NCBI RefSeq assembly: GCF_002104515.1
Contig: NZ_NBOE01000010.1
Coordinates: 97,864 to 161,863, forward strand
Origin: Colwellia polaris
GTDB taxonomy: Bacteria > Pseudomonadota > Gammaproteobacteria > Enterobacterales > Alteromonadaceae
Length of the DNA: 64,000 bases
Reading direction: 5' to 3'
Part shown: one piece after another, positions 34,499 to 44,780 of the stretch
Position numbering within the stretch: the stretch's first letter is position 1
How the letters are laid out: each line of letters starts with the position of its first letter
Notes under the pieces: model-generated
The model's database searches: none
The model's input: only the letters and a program-made list of their open reading frames with translations
What the model was told of the DNA's origin: nothing
Position numbers and translations under genes: made by a program

Positions 34499-36100
34499 TT
34501 AACGTTGTTCAGCCAGTATCATATCTGCTGCTTTCGCTGCAATCATCATGGTAGGGGCGTTAGTATTGCCGCTAATAAGTGTTGGCATTATTGACGCATC
34601 TACAACGCGTAATTGTTTGATGCCTCTAACTTTTAATTGCTCGTCGACTACTGATAGCTCATCTTGTCCCATTTTACAGGTGCCCACTGGGTGGTAAATA
34701 GTATTACATTTTTCTTTAAGAAACTGCGTGATCTCTTGATCCGATTTACAGCCTTCATGAGGAAAAATATGATTTATATGGGTAGATGATAACGGTGGAG
34801 TAGATAATATTTTTCTCGCGATTTTTACGCCTTTAATCATGGTATCAATATCGTCTTGATGGTCTAGCATGTTGAGATCAATACGAGGATGTTGCGTTAT
34901 TTTATTGCTGTTAAGAGTTATTGAGCCACGACTTTTAGGTCTGAGTAAACAAACATGTAATGAGACCCCATAAGTAAAAAGTAACTTATGATTTCTGCCA
35001 TGATCGTCCATTGCAGCAGGTACAAAGTGCAGTTGCAAATCAGGCTCAGCTAATGTTGGCTCAGATTTGATAAAGCCACCGGTTTCGGCAATAACCGTCG
35101 TTAATAAACCCTTACGTTGGCCAATAAACTTCCATGCTTCTTTTGCTCCCCACCACAGAGCTTTGGGTCGGTATGCTAGCAGTTCAGTTCTTTTATGTTT
35201 GGCAACATTAAGCACATCAACATGATCTTGTAGGTTTTTACCAACCCCTTCTAGTTGATGCACTAGTTCAATATTATGTTTCGCTAATTCAGCTTTCGGC
35301 CCAATACCAGAAAGCATCAATATTTGAGGAGAGTTTATGGCACCAGCACTTACAATAACTTCACGGTTGGCGAGTAATTGCTTAACCTTACCTTGGTGCT
35401 TGTAAATAACACCTGTAGCAGTACCATCTTCAACTAGCACCTTTTCAACTTGTGTTTGAGTAATTACGGTTAGGTTACTTCGGTGTAAATTAGGTGTTAG
35501 AAAGGCTTTTGCGGCACTATGCCTTAACCCCTCTTTTTGGGTAACTTGGTAATAACCAACACCTTCTTGAGAACATCCATTAAAATCATTATTTTTAGGG
35601 TAACCTGCTGCAACAGCCGATTGAATAAAGTCTTCATTAACTGCCGGTTTAGATACAGAGTCAGCCACATTTAAAGCGCCGTTAACACCATGAAACTTGT
35701 CTGCACCACGCTCTTGATGTTCAAGTGCTTTAAAGTAAGGTAAAACATCATTAAAACTCCAACCGGCATTGCCTAGGTTTTGCCAGTGATCATAATCTTG
35801 TTGTTGCCCTCTGACATAAAGCATGGCATTTATTGAACTGCTACCGCCTAAGGTTTTTCCGCGCGGTGTAAAAACTTTTCTGTTATTGAGGTTTTTTTCT
35901 TGATGAGAGTTAAATTGCCAATTTAAGGTGTGACTTTGTAGCAGGGCGATAATGCCAATAGGTAAGTGAATTAACCAATTTTTATCAGCTTTACCTGCTT
36001 CTAATAAGCAAACAGTGTGCTCGCCATTGGCAGACAATTTATCAGCTAACACACAGCCAGCAGAACCACCGCCGATTATTATAAAATCAAATGCTTCCAC
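34499..36100 (-). CDS. GMC-family FAD-dependent oxidoreductase (choline/alcohol dehydrogenase-like)
   Basis: A 533-aa flavoprotein. The FAD-binding Rossmann motif is at the N-terminus (DFIIIGGGSAGCVLADKL), GMC signature 1 is GKTLGGSSSINAMLYVRG, signature 2 is GAINSPQILMLSGIGP, and the catalytic His lies in TIYHPVGTCKMG. The end NTNAPTMMIAAKAADMI is standard. Relatives include choline dehydrogenase BetA and medium-chain alcohol dehydrogenase AlkJ; substrate cannot be fixed. The start is GTG at 36100 with AGGTGA upstream. A 13-copy hexamer repeat lies 31-108 nt before the start and may influence expression. No betaine-pathway genes are adjacent. Confidence 0.9.
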   Translation of the reverse strand: MEAFDFIIIGGGSAGCVLADKLSANGEHTVCLLEAGKADKNWLIHLPIGIIALLQSHTLNWQFNSHQEKNLNNRKVFTPRGKTLGGSSSINAMLYVRGQQQDYDHWQNLGNAGWSFNDVLPYFKALEHQERGADKFHGVNGALNVADSVSKPAVNEDFIQSAVAAGYPKNNDFNGCSQEGVGYYQVTQKEGLRHSAAKAFLTPNLHRSNLTVITQTQVEKVLVEDGTATGVIYKHQGKVKQLLANREVIVSAGAINSPQILMLSGIGPKAELAKHNIELVHQLEGVGKNLQDHVDVLNVAKHKRTELLAYRPKALWWGAKEAWKFIGQRKGLLTTVIAETGGFIKSEPTLAEPDLQLHFVPAAMDDHGRNHKLLFTYGVSLHVCLLRPKSRGSITLNSNKITQHPRIDLNMLDHQDDIDTMIKGVKIARKILSTPPLSSTHINHIFPHEGCKSDQEITQFLKEKCNTIYHPVGTCKMGQDELSVVDEQLKVRGIKQLRVVDASIMPTLISGNTNAPTMMIAAKAADMILAEQR

Positions 36101-36130
36101 TCTATCACCTATATCGGCTTACGCTCATTA

Positions 36131-36208
36131 GTTATTGTTATTGTTATTGTTATTGTTATTGTTATTGTTATTGTTATTGTTATTGTTATTGTTATTGTTA
36201 TTGTTATT
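36131..36208. repeat. Hexanucleotide microsatellite, 13 copies of GTTATT
   Basis: Thirteen perfect head-to-tail copies of GTTATT (AATAAC on the minus strand), 78 bp. It lies upstream of the GTG start of the GMC oxidoreductase gene, in the promoter or leader of that minus-strand gene. Confidence 0.98.
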
Positions 36209-36431
36209 GTTGTAAATACTAATTAATTGAATCAACACGCTTAAGCTCAGTAGTAAATTGTTCACATTCGCAAAAAATATAAAACATGCAATGGCTATGC
36301 TTAATATCTTATGTTTGCTTTTACTCGATATTGAGGCTATTAGTTTGCGAAGTTATTGTTTCAATTGTTATAACACATCGGATCACTATGATATAAAATA
36401 ATTATTTATTCAAGTCGCATGAAATTAGATA

Positions 36432-36460
36432 AAAAAAAGCTGAACTTAAGTTCAGCTTTT
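36432..36460 (-). terminator. Terminator after the M49-like peptidase gene
   Basis: A 22-nt perfect palindrome (AAGCTGAACTT / AAGTTCAGCTT) with an 8-T run on the minus strand, about 40 nt past the stop at 36500. The gap 36101-36499 otherwise holds only the hexamer repeat and AT-rich DNA. Confidence 0.9.
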
Positions 36461-36499
36461 ATAAAACCATATGATTTTTATTTCATACCTATTTCAATT

Positions 36500-38158
36500 T
36501 TATTTTAAACCGAGTACTTTTTTACCTTGTTTAAAGGTTATATCAACAGGGATTTTTGCTGCTTCTAAACTGGCTAAGTCTGTTGCTAAATCGGCATTGA
36601 TTATGCCACTCTTCGCAACTAATTTATCAACACCTTCATAATCGCCGTTGCCTTGCAGCATTAAAATTAATTCAGATAATGAATCAATTGCAGCACTCAT
36701 TTTTTCTACATTTATACGATATAAACCTTGTTCATTACGTGTAAATGCTTCATGTTCAGCAAAGTAGTTAAATCGCACCATATTGGCTTTACCATGAGCA
36801 GAACTTGCGCCAAATCTTACTGAGCGAAATATACCGGCTAAAAACGTGGTGTAGTAATCATCTAAAGTGCCTTCTGTGATGACATTTTTAGCGAGTAGTT
36901 GACGTATCATGTAAAGGCCTAAGATATCGGCTTTACCTTCTTCTAAAGCTGAAGCATGTTCTTTTAAAGACTGACGAACCGTGCCTTTATCATTAATGGT
37001 ATTTTTAATCCCTAAACCATGAGCTACTTCATGAAACATAGTGTTAGCAAAAAATGCCGTGAAAGTAACATTTTTACGTTGCTCTGGTACAATCAAGGTT
37101 TCGGCTATCGGCGCCATAATCGCGTCAAACTTTGCTCGCATAGCATTTTTTAATTGCAAACGACGCGTGCCTTTTTCTAACTGAACTTGTTCATCATTTG
37201 GCAAATTAATGGCGATGGTTTTACCACCCGCATTTGAGTGACCCGCATAATAAATAACGTCATAAGCGTTTAAATCTGCATCTGAACCCGGTACTTCAGC
37301 CTTATACTTTTTGCTTACAGGTAAATCTCGTTGTAATTCAGGCAAGAACTCAGCGTATTTTGCCAGTTTTTCACTCCATGACATATCTTTGATCAGTACA
37401 TAAGATTCAAACGCTGCACGATAACCAAAAAGCTGATCTTCATAAGTTTCAATTGGACCTATTACTATATCAATAGGGTTAGTTTTCATATCCATCCATG
37501 CAAAGTCTGACGCTTGAAAATCGTCATTTCGAATCGCTTTTGCGCGCATGTTTAGATAGTTAGCAAACTCTTTGTTATCAGCAAAAGTTGCGGCTTTCTC
37601 TAAAATAACAGCAATGCGATTAATTTCATCACTGTAAGCTTCTGAAAAAGCAATGCTACTGAGTTCGCCATTGGTATTTCTTAATACTAAAGAATATAAA
37701 CCGTTTTTATCTTCAAAGGTGGCTTTCTCAAATTCAGCCTTGGTCATATCACTAGGATAAAATTCTGCACCCGGGCTTTTAGCAGGTGTGTTAGTTAAGA
37801 AAGCTTGGTCGCCATTGAGTCGATCCCAAGGACCATAATTAATACGCGCAAACTCTCTCACTTTTTCATCACTTATTGAGGCTAAAAAACTCTCTTTGTC
37901 TTGTCCGAAAGCTTGTTGCCAAAATAAGCCATCAATAATGTCGGAAGCTTCAATGAGTAACGACAGCATTTTTTTCTGATTACTTGATAAATGCGATAGG
38001 TCGGCTGTTAAGGTAACGGTTTTATATATATCTAAGCGATCTTGATATTGAGGTAATAGATCAACCGTTGTCGACGTTGTTGTTTCTGTGTTGCTGCCAC
38101 CACAAGCGGTTATTGCACCAGCGATGAGTAGCATTGAAGCTATTTTTGAAAGTTTCAT
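36500..38158 (-). CDS. M49-like zinc peptidase lipoprotein (dipeptidyl-peptidase III-related)
   Basis: A 552-aa protein with a lipoprotein signal (IAGAITACGG, lipid Cys near 19). The body resembles bacterial proteins annotated as DPP III/M49-like Zn-dependent hydrolases: QQKMLSLLIEAS-type N-region, YAGHSNAGGKTIAINLPND, and the catalytic block FHEVAHGLG near residue 378, followed by the Glu ligand region SALEEGKADILGLYM near 406. Classical M49 enzymes have the longer HEXXGH motif, whereas here the spacing is plain HEVAH. Substrate is unknown; these enzymes cleave dipeptides from N-termini. Monocistronic with a strong terminator. Confidence 0.78.
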   Translation of the reverse strand: MKLSKIASMLLIAGAITACGGSNTETTTSTTVDLLPQYQDRLDIYKTVTLTADLSHLSSNQKKMLSLLIEASDIIDGLFWQQAFGQDKESFLASISDEKVREFARINYGPWDRLNGDQAFLTNTPAKSPGAEFYPSDMTKAEFEKATFEDKNGLYSLVLRNTNGELSSIAFSEAYSDEINRIAVILEKAATFADNKEFANYLNMRAKAIRNDDFQASDFAWMDMKTNPIDIVIGPIETYEDQLFGYRAAFESYVLIKDMSWSEKLAKYAEFLPELQRDLPVSKKYKAEVPGSDADLNAYDVIYYAGHSNAGGKTIAINLPNDEQVQLEKGTRRLQLKNAMRAKFDAIMAPIAETLIVPEQRKNVTFTAFFANTMFHEVAHGLGIKNTINDKGTVRQSLKEHASALEEGKADILGLYMIRQLLAKNVITEGTLDDYYTTFLAGIFRSVRFGASSAHGKANMVRFNYFAEHEAFTRNEQGLYRINVEKMSAAIDSLSELILMLQGNGDYEGVDKLVAKSGIINADLATDLASLEAAKIPVDITFKQGKKVLGLK

Positions 38159-38260
38159 GTAGGATTCTCTTTATAAATACCGGCTAGAGATTAACAAAAT
38201 CTTTGATAAGCGCAAGTTTCACGGGAAATAAAATATTATGTTTGAGGATTTTCAGATATA

Positions 38261-38288
38261 AAAAAACCGGCATAAGCCGGTTTTTTAA
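38261..38288 (-). terminator. Terminator after rpsT
   Basis: Stem AACCGGC / GCCGGTT with an ATAA-type loop and A/T runs on both sides, 15 nt past the rpsT stop. Confidence 0.93.
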
Positions 38289-38302
38289 TTCTGTACAAAA
38301 AA

Positions 38303-38563
38303 TTAAAGCGCTTTAATAGCAGCGTTTAAACGGCTCTTGCTACGAGCGGCTTTATTTTTATGAATAAGACCTTTGCTTGCATAACGATCTAAAATCGGTG
38401 CAGCAGCAGCAAATTCTGTAGATGCTTTTTCTTTGTCACCGGCTTCGATAGCAGAAATTACTTTTTTAAGTAAAGTACGCATCATTGAGCGACGGCTTGC
38501 ATTGTGTTGACGGCGCTTTTCAGATTGTAATGCGCGCTTCTTAGCAGACTTTGAGTTAGCCAA
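38303..38563 (-). CDS. rpsT: 30S ribosomal protein S20
   Basis: An 86-aa strongly basic helical protein starting [20 protein letters not shown], matching S20 over its full length ([20 protein letters not shown], then [16 protein letters not shown]). It binds 16S rRNA early in 30S assembly. A clear sigma-70 promoter and a GGAG ribosome site lie upstream, and a strong terminator follows. The rpsT-murJ-ribF-ileS-lspA neighbourhood is the conserved gammaproteobacterial arrangement, with rpsT divergent. Confidence 0.98.
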   Translation of the reverse strand: MANSKSAKKRALQSEKRRQHNASRRSMMRTLLKKVISAIEAGDKEKASTEFAAAAPILDRYASKGLIHKNKAARSKSRLNAAIKAL

Positions 38564-38611
38564 GGTGAACTCCTAAAATTGAATAAATATTGCCTAAATT
38601 TAAGGCGACGA

Positions 38612-38640
38612 AATATGCCTGTTTTTAACTGGTTTGTCAA
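38612..38640 (-). promoter_or_regulatory. rpsT sigma-70 promoter
   Basis: On the minus strand, TTGACA (38635-38640) and CATATT (38612-38617) are spaced 17 bp, about 50 nt before the rpsT ATG. Confidence 0.75.
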
Positions 38641-39041
38641 ATAATTTACTGCTTTAATTTGACCGTTCGGATAATTACCCGTTTGTATAAATAAAACCAA
38701 TGGCGCATTCTAAAGTTTTTAGTCAAAAGTTGGAAGAGTTGTTGTACTTTGATTTAAACATTTTTTTATATATTTTTTATTTTAAACTGTTTTTTAGCGA
38801 AGAAATGACAGCTAAGCCATAGCTACTGGGAGGTTATAATAATAGCTGAGCTAATTTATTCAGATATTAAAGTATTGTCTATCAGTTTATAAAAGTCGCA
38901 TAATAGAGGCATATTAGCCATTAATACGACATTTTACGGTTTTATTGTTTAAACAATATTTATACTGGCTGATAAATTCGTTATTTTTTTGCAAAAACAG
39001 CGCAAAGAAAAAGTTTAAAAAATAATATTGGGGTTATCTGT
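38641..39041. other. Divergent intergenic region upstream of murJ
   Basis: About 400 bp of AT-rich DNA between the rpsT promoter and the murJ TTG start. No structured RNA, repeat or small gene is evident. It should hold the promoter of the murJ-ribF-ileS group, which I could not place with confidence. Confidence 0.35.
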
Positions 39042-40619
39042 TTGAGTAAAAAATTAATTAAGTCGGGACTAATTGTCAGTACAATGACATTAATTTCGCG
39101 AGTTCTTGGCTTAGTAAGAGATATTGTTATAGCTAATATTATGGGCGCGTCAGCATCGGCTGATGTTTTCTTTTTTGCAAATAAAATACCAAACTTTTTT
39201 CGTAGACTCTTCGCTGAGGGTGCCTTTGCTCAAGCTTTTGTGCCCGTATTAAGCGAATATCACACGCTAGATGAAGAGCACACAACTAACGAAACACGAA
39301 AGCTAATTGCTCAAGTGTCAGGAACGTTAGGTGTTATTATCACTTTAGTCACTTTATTTGGCATGATCGCATCACCATTAATTGTGGCTTTATTTGGCTT
39401 TGGTTGGTTTTTAGATTGGCTGAATGACGGACCCGCAAGTGATAAGTTTGACTTAGCCAGTACTTTATTAAAAATTACTTTTCCGTATTTATGGTTTGTT
39501 AGCTTTACCGCTCTTTCAGGTGCCATATTAAACACTTATGGCCGCTTTGCTGTTTCTGCTTTTACACCGGTATTATTAAACGTTGGTATTATAGCGTGCG
39601 CAATCTACCTTTCACCTAGTATGGAAGATCCAGCCTTCGCGTTGGCTTGGGGAGTATTCTTAGGTGGTTTTATTCAATTCGCTTTTCAATTACCTTTTCT
39701 TTACCGTGCAGGGGCCTTAGTTAAACCTACTTGGTCTTGGAATGCTCCTGGTGTTACTAAAATCCGCAAGTTAATTATTCCTGCACTTTTTGGCGTATCG
39801 GTTACGCAAATAAACCTTCTGCTCGATACCATTATCGCTAGTATGTTAATCACAGGCTCTATAAGTTGGCTGTATTACGCCGATCGTCTATTAGAATTTC
39901 CATTAGGTTTATTTGGTATAGGGATAGCAACAGTAATACTACCTAGTTTAGCTAGGCTGCATACAAAAAAAGACACGCAAGAGTTTAACGACACGGTAGA
40001 TTGGGGGCTTAGAATTGTATCGCTATTTGGTTGGCCAGCTTTAGCGGGGTTAATGGTATTAGCACAGCCGATTATTATGGTGCTGTTTATGCGCGGTGAG
40101 TTTACACAGTTTGAAGTTTTACAGGTGTCGTACGCTTTATTTGCTTATCTCTCTGGCTTATTAAGTTTTATGTTTATTAAAGTATTAGCACCTGGTTTTT
40201 ATGCGCGCCAAGATACCAAAACACCAGTGAAAATTGCGATTAAAGCTATGGTGGCAAACATGGCTTTTAACTTAATGCTAGCGCCGTTTTTTGGCTATGT
40301 TGGTTTAGCGATAGCAACAACGCTATCTGCAACGCTTAATGCCATGATGCTTTACCATGGTTTAAAGTCAGCCAATGTTTTTCAATTATCAGCTAAAACT
40401 TGGTGGTTTTTTGCTCGCCTTATCATTGCGGCTGTTGTAATGGCCTTGATTGTGAATTATTTGTCACCAAATTTTAATACTTGGCTTGCATACGACTTTA
40501 TTATGCAAGTAACACAACTATTAATTTGTATTACATGCGGGGTAGTAAGTTATGTCATTTGTTTAATTTTATTAGGTGTTCGACTTTCAGATATTAAAGT
40601 GGCACAAAAAAACAACTAA
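39042..40619 (+). CDS. murJ: Lipid II flippase MurJ (MviN)
   Basis: A 525-aa MOP-superfamily flippase with about 14 transmembrane helices, moving lipid II to the periplasmic face for peptidoglycan synthesis. The opening SKKLIKSGLIVSTMTLISRVLGLVRD and NKIPNFFRRLFAEGAFAQAFVPVL carry the conserved arginines of the central cavity. The start is TTG at 39042, behind GGGG, since no suitable ATG aligns with the family start. Length fits (511 in E. coli). ribF lies 138 bp downstream, the usual order. Confidence 0.95.
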   Translation: MSKKLIKSGLIVSTMTLISRVLGLVRDIVIANIMGASASADVFFFANKIPNFFRRLFAEGAFAQAFVPVLSEYHTLDEEHTTNETRKLIAQVSGTLGVIITLVTLFGMIASPLIVALFGFGWFLDWLNDGPASDKFDLASTLLKITFPYLWFVSFTALSGAILNTYGRFAVSAFTPVLLNVGIIACAIYLSPSMEDPAFALAWGVFLGGFIQFAFQLPFLYRAGALVKPTWSWNAPGVTKIRKLIIPALFGVSVTQINLLLDTIIASMLITGSISWLYYADRLLEFPLGLFGIGIATVILPSLARLHTKKDTQEFNDTVDWGLRIVSLFGWPALAGLMVLAQPIIMVLFMRGEFTQFEVLQVSYALFAYLSGLLSFMFIKVLAPGFYARQDTKTPVKIAIKAMVANMAFNLMLAPFFGYVGLAIATTLSATLNAMMLYHGLKSANVFQLSAKTWWFFARLIIAAVVMALIVNYLSPNFNTWLAYDFIMQVTQLLICITCGVVSYVICLILLGVRLSDIKVAQKNN

Positions 40620-40757
40620 TTAGCTTGCTGTTTAACTTAAAATAAGTGCCCCTAAGGGCTGATTCTTATGGCTGACTAATATATAATTCAGCGGTTTTTA
40701 TTCTTTAATGGTTTCGTAAGTAGCTAAGTGCACTTGGCAGTAAGGTTTTATAATTTC

Positions 40758-41705
40758 ATGCAATTAACACGTGGCATTCATAATATGCAAATTAATGACG
40801 ATATAGATCGTCAAGGTTGCGTGTTAACGATCGGAAATTTTGACGGCGTACATTTAGGCCATCAGCAAGTTATTCTAGCGCTAGTTGCCAAGGCCAAAGA
40901 GTTAAATTGTGAAGCCGCAGTACTGGTTTTTGAACCACAGCCACAAGAGCTATTTTCTCCTGAAACTGCACCTGCAAGATTATGCCGATTACGTGATAAA
41001 TATGCCTTATTAAAAAACTTGGGTATAGATAGATTAATTTGTATCAATTTTAATAAGAAATTTGCTAGTCTAACTGCCGAAACATTTATTGAAGAACTGC
41101 TAGTAAAACGCTTAGCGATAAAACATTTAATTGTTGGCGATGACTTCCATTTTGGGCAATATCGTCAAGGTGATTTTTCCATGCTTAAAGTGGCAGGCGA
41201 AAAATTTAATTTTTCGGTTTCAGATACAGCAAGTCACAAATTAGCAGATTGTAGAGTCAGTAGTACCGCTATAAGGCAGTTGTTAGAAAATGATGACTTA
41301 TGTGGCGCTAAAGCTATGTTAGGGCGTCCTTACTCTATTATTGGTAAAGTATTTCATGGTGATAAACGTGGCCGAGAAATGGGTTTTCCAACCGCTAACA
41401 TAAAATTAAAACGCCGTGTTTCTCCTGTTTCAGGGGTTTATGTGGTGCAAGTTAAAAGCCAGTTTGGTGAACACTTTGGTGTTGCCAATATAGGTTCAAG
41501 ACCAACGGTTGCTGGTATTAGGCAGCAATTAGAAGTACATATATTTAATTTCGATAATAATTTGTACGGTGCGATCATTGAAGTGGTTATGTTGAAAAAA
41601 CTACGAAGCGAACAAAAGTTTAGTTCGTTGCCTGCATTGATTGAGCAAATTGGTATCGATACAGAACAAGCTCGCACTTATGTGCAAAATTTATCGACAA
41701 CTTAA
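40758..41705 (+). CDS. ribF: Bifunctional riboflavin kinase / FAD synthetase
   Basis: A 315-aa enzyme that turns riboflavin to FMN and then FAD. The N-terminal FAD synthetase has the nucleotidyltransferase motif TIGNFDGVHLGHQ and the segment VGDDFHFGQYRQGD. The C-terminal flavokinase has GKVFHGDKRGREMGFPTANI and the end VVMLKKLRSEQKF. I place the start at ATG 40758 (MQLTRGIHNM), aligning with the E. coli start MKLIRGIHN, rather than the ATG ten codons upstream. ileS follows 109 bp later. Confidence 0.95.
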   Translation: MQLTRGIHNMQINDDIDRQGCVLTIGNFDGVHLGHQQVILALVAKAKELNCEAAVLVFEPQPQELFSPETAPARLCRLRDKYALLKNLGIDRLICINFNKKFASLTAETFIEELLVKRLAIKHLIVGDDFHFGQYRQGDFSMLKVAGEKFNFSVSDTASHKLADCRVSSTAIRQLLENDDLCGAKAMLGRPYSIIGKVFHGDKRGREMGFPTANIKLKRRVSPVSGVYVVQVKSQFGEHFGVANIGSRPTVAGIRQQLEVHIFNFDNNLYGAIIEVVMLKKLRSEQKFSSLPALIEQIGIDTEQARTYVQNLSTT

Positions 41706-41814
41706 CGATATAATCGCTAACGCAGAATTTATAACTAGCGATATATTAAGTAAAAAATATAACACCACACTGAATTAAGCTTCAGTGAGACTATGACAAC
41801 GGATATTTATTTTA

Positions 41815-44652
41815 ATGACTGATTACAAGCAAACCCTAAATTTGCCCGCTACATCTTTTGCAATGAAAGGTAACATGGCAAATCGTGAACCTAACATGCT
41901 AAAAGAATGGGCTGAAAAAGACTTATATGGTCAAATTCGTGCTGCAAAAAAAGGCAAAAAGTCATTTATATTGCATGACGGCCCTCCGTATGCCAATGGT
42001 GATATTCATATAGGTCACTCAGTAAATAAAATTTTAAAAGACATTATTGTTAAGTCTAAAACGTTATCAGATTTCAATGCGCCATACGTGCCGGGTTGGG
42101 ATTGTCATGGTTTACCGATTGAATTAATGGTAGAGAAAAAAGTAGGTAAACCTGGTCATAAAGTTTCTGCTAGCGTTTTTCGTGAAAAATGTCGTGAATA
42201 TGCTGCAAAGCAGGTTAGCGCGCAGCGTGAAGACTTTAAACGCTTAGGCGTTTTTGCTGATTGGGATAACCCTTATCGCACAATGGATTTTGATACCGAA
42301 GCTAATATTATTCGTTCGTTAGGTAAAATCACTGAAAATGGCCATTTACACCAAGGGTTCAAACCTGTGCATTGGTGTACAGATTGTGGCTCTTCTTTAG
42401 CTGAGGCTGAAGTAGAGTACAAAGATAAACAGTCACCGGCTATAGATGTAAAATTTACTGTTGTAGATCAAAGCGTTGCTGATAAATTTAATCACCCTGA
42501 AGATCATGCAGGAGAAGGTCTAGTTTCTGTTGTTATTTGGACAACTACACCTTGGACACTACCGGCTAACCGTGCCGTATCAGTGCATGCTGATGTCGAA
42601 TATACCTTAGTACAATGTGAAACCGAACAAGGCAAAGAGCGCTTTATTTTAGCTTCTGATTTGGTAACTTCGTGTATGGACCGTTTTGGTATTAGCAAAT
42701 ACCACGCGTTAGGTTTTTGTAAAGGTAGCGATTTAGAGCTTGTAGAACTTAAGCACCCATTTTATGACTTTACTGTGCCGGTTATTTTAGGTGAACACGT
42801 AACGACAGATTCAGGTACGGGTTGTGTTCATACAGCCCCTGGACACGGTGTAGAAGATTTTGTTGTTGGTAAGCTTTATAACTTAGAAGTGGCTAATCCT
42901 GTTGGCGCAAATGGTGTTTATTTAGAAGATACGCCTTTATTTGCCGGACAACATGTTTTTAAGGCTAATGCTAATGTAGTTGAAACGTTAAAAGAGCATG
43001 GCACATTGGTGCATCATCATGCCCTAGAACATTCTTACCCGCATTGCTGGCGCCATAAAACGCCATTGATTTTCCGTGCTACACCGCAGTGGTTTATCAG
43101 CATGGATAATAAAGGTTTACGTCAAGATTCATTAAACGAAATTGAAAAAACACAGTGGATCCCTGACTGGGGACAACGTCGTATTGAATCTATGGTTGAA
43201 GGTCGTCCTGATTGGTGTATATCACGTCAACGTACTTGGGGTGTGCCAATGGCATTGTTTATTCATCAAGATACCGGTGCTTTGCATCCTCGCAGTATTG
43301 AGTTGATTGAAATCGTTGCCAAGCGTGTTGAAGAGAAAGGCATTCAAGCCTGGTTTGATTTAGAAGCATCAGAGCTTATAGGCGCTGACGCAGAAGAATA
43401 CGTGAAAGTACCAGATACACTAGATGTTTGGTTTGACTCAGGCACAACACATTATTCTGTTATTAATGCCCGTGAAGAATTCGATGGCATTGCTGACTTG
43501 TATCTAGAAGGCTCGGATCAACATCGTGGTTGGTTTATGTCTTCAATGATCTCATCGGTTGCCATGAATGGTAAAGCGCCTTACAAACAAGTGTTAACAC
43601 ATGGCTTTGTTGTTGACGCTAAAGGTCATAAAATGTCTAAATCTTTAGGTAATGTAATTACCCCTAAAGAAATTACTAATACCTTAGGTGCTGATATTTT
43701 ACGCTTATGGACAGCATCGGTAAATTACACACAAGAAATCACTGCTGGCGATGAAATATTTAAGCGCCAAGCTGATGCTTATCGTCGTATTCGTAATACC
43801 TCACGCTTTTTATTATCTAACTTAAATGGCTTTGACCCTAAAACAGATTCAATTGCTTTAGAAGATATGGTTGCCCTTGATCGTTGGGTGCTTGATAAAG
43901 CTGCTCAACTACAAGCTGACATTATTGCCGCTTACGATGAATATGAATTCCATGTAGTAGTGCATAAGTTAATGAACTTCTGTACGACAGAGCTTGGTGG
44001 TTTTTATTTAGATATTATTAAAGACAGACAATATACAGCAAAAGAAGACAGTGTTGCTCGTCGTTCATGTCAAACGGCAATGTACTTAATTGCTGAAGCT
44101 ATGACACGTTGGATGGCACCGATTTTATCTTTTACTGCACAAGAAATTTGGCAGGCACTACCAACGGCTTCAGGTGAAACACGCGATGAGTTTGTATTCA
44201 CTGGTGTTTGGTTTGACGGCTTACCTAAAACTTCGACTAATAGTGCGTTAAATAACGATTTCTGGAACGAGCTATTATTAGTGCGCACAGAAGTTAACAA
44301 GGCATTAGAAAACGCGCGTAAAGAAAAACAAGTAGGTAAAGCACTTGAAGCTGCAGTAACACTATACGCAACAAGTGAACTTGCCGAAAAGCTTCAACAA
44401 TTAGGTGAAGAACTACGTTTTGTATTAATTACTTCTAAAGCGACTGTTAATGTTGTTGAAAGTGCTCCTGAAGGTGCATTAGCCACTGAAGTTGAAGGTT
44501 TGTGGTTAAGCGTTGCATCAGCAGAAGGTGTTAAATGTGATCGTTGTTGGCATGTTACTGAAGATATAGGTCAAAATGAGCAACACCCAGAGCTATGTGG
44601 ACGATGTATTAGTAACGTCGATGGTGAAGGCGAAGTACGTAAATTCGCTTAA
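41815..44652 (+). CDS. ileS: Isoleucyl-tRNA synthetase
   Basis: A 945-aa class I aminoacyl-tRNA synthetase. The HIGH motif is in [10 protein letters not shown] near residue 62. The CP1 editing domain follows ([12 protein letters not shown], and [16 protein letters not shown]). KMSKS lies near 605 ([11 protein letters not shown]). A C-terminal zinc finger uses CDRC and CGRC. This is the bacterial type, ending in the zinc domain, with the length of E. coli IleRS (938). It charges tRNA-Ile and edits valine. The hairpin after it may partly separate it from lspA. Confidence 0.98.
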   Translation: MTDYKQTLNLPATSFAMKGNMANREPNMLKEWAEKDLYGQIRAAKKGKKSFILHDGPPYANGDIHIGHSVNKILKDIIVKSKTLSDFNAPYVPGWDCHGLPIELMVEKKVGKPGHKVSASVFREKCREYAAKQVSAQREDFKRLGVFADWDNPYRTMDFDTEANIIRSLGKITENGHLHQGFKPVHWCTDCGSSLAEAEVEYKDKQSPAIDVKFTVVDQSVADKFNHPEDHAGEGLVSVVIWTTTPWTLPANRAVSVHADVEYTLVQCETEQGKERFILASDLVTSCMDRFGISKYHALGFCKGSDLELVELKHPFYDFTVPVILGEHVTTDSGTGCVHTAPGHGVEDFVVGKLYNLEVANPVGANGVYLEDTPLFAGQHVFKANANVVETLKEHGTLVHHHALEHSYPHCWRHKTPLIFRATPQWFISMDNKGLRQDSLNEIEKTQWIPDWGQRRIESMVEGRPDWCISRQRTWGVPMALFIHQDTGALHPRSIELIEIVAKRVEEKGIQAWFDLEASELIGADAEEYVKVPDTLDVWFDSGTTHYSVINAREEFDGIADLYLEGSDQHRGWFMSSMISSVAMNGKAPYKQVLTHGFVVDAKGHKMSKSLGNVITPKEITNTLGADILRLWTASVNYTQEITAGDEIFKRQADAYRRIRNTSRFLLSNLNGFDPKTDSIALEDMVALDRWVLDKAAQLQADIIAAYDEYEFHVVVHKLMNFCTTELGGFYLDIIKDRQYTAKEDSVARRSCQTAMYLIAEAMTRWMAPILSFTAQEIWQALPTASGETRDEFVFTGVWFDGLPKTSTNSALNNDFWNELLLVRTEVNKALENARKEKQVGKALEAAVTLYATSELAEKLQQLGEELRFVLITSKATVNVVESAPEGALATEVEGLWLSVASAEGVKCDRCWHVTEDIGQNEQHPELCGRCISNVDGEGEVRKFA

Positions 44653-44678
44653 ATTTTTTCGAGTTAATGCTAATTAAA

Positions 44679-44724
44679 ACTAAAACGTGCAGTGCTTTAA
44701 AGAAGTCTGCACGTTTTAGTATTT
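44679..44724 (+). terminator. Hairpin between ileS and lspA
   Basis: A perfect 13-bp stem ACTAAAACGTGCA / TGCACGTTTTAGT with a 16-nt loop and only ATTT afterwards. It may be a partial terminator or processing site in an otherwise co-transcribed group. Confidence 0.6.
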
Positions 44725-44780
44725 AATAGCGGGAAGTATTGCGTTTCAAGCGTGAATAATAAAAGTGAAGTTATTGTGTT

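Noticed and set aside
36131..36208. Hexamer array as a CRISPR or origin iteron set
   Set aside because: Units are 6 bp, perfectly contiguous and without spacers. It is a microsatellite.
38482..38700. 72-aa frame overlapping the rpsT start
   Set aside because: It overlaps the S20 coding start and its promoter, with no ribosome site of its own.
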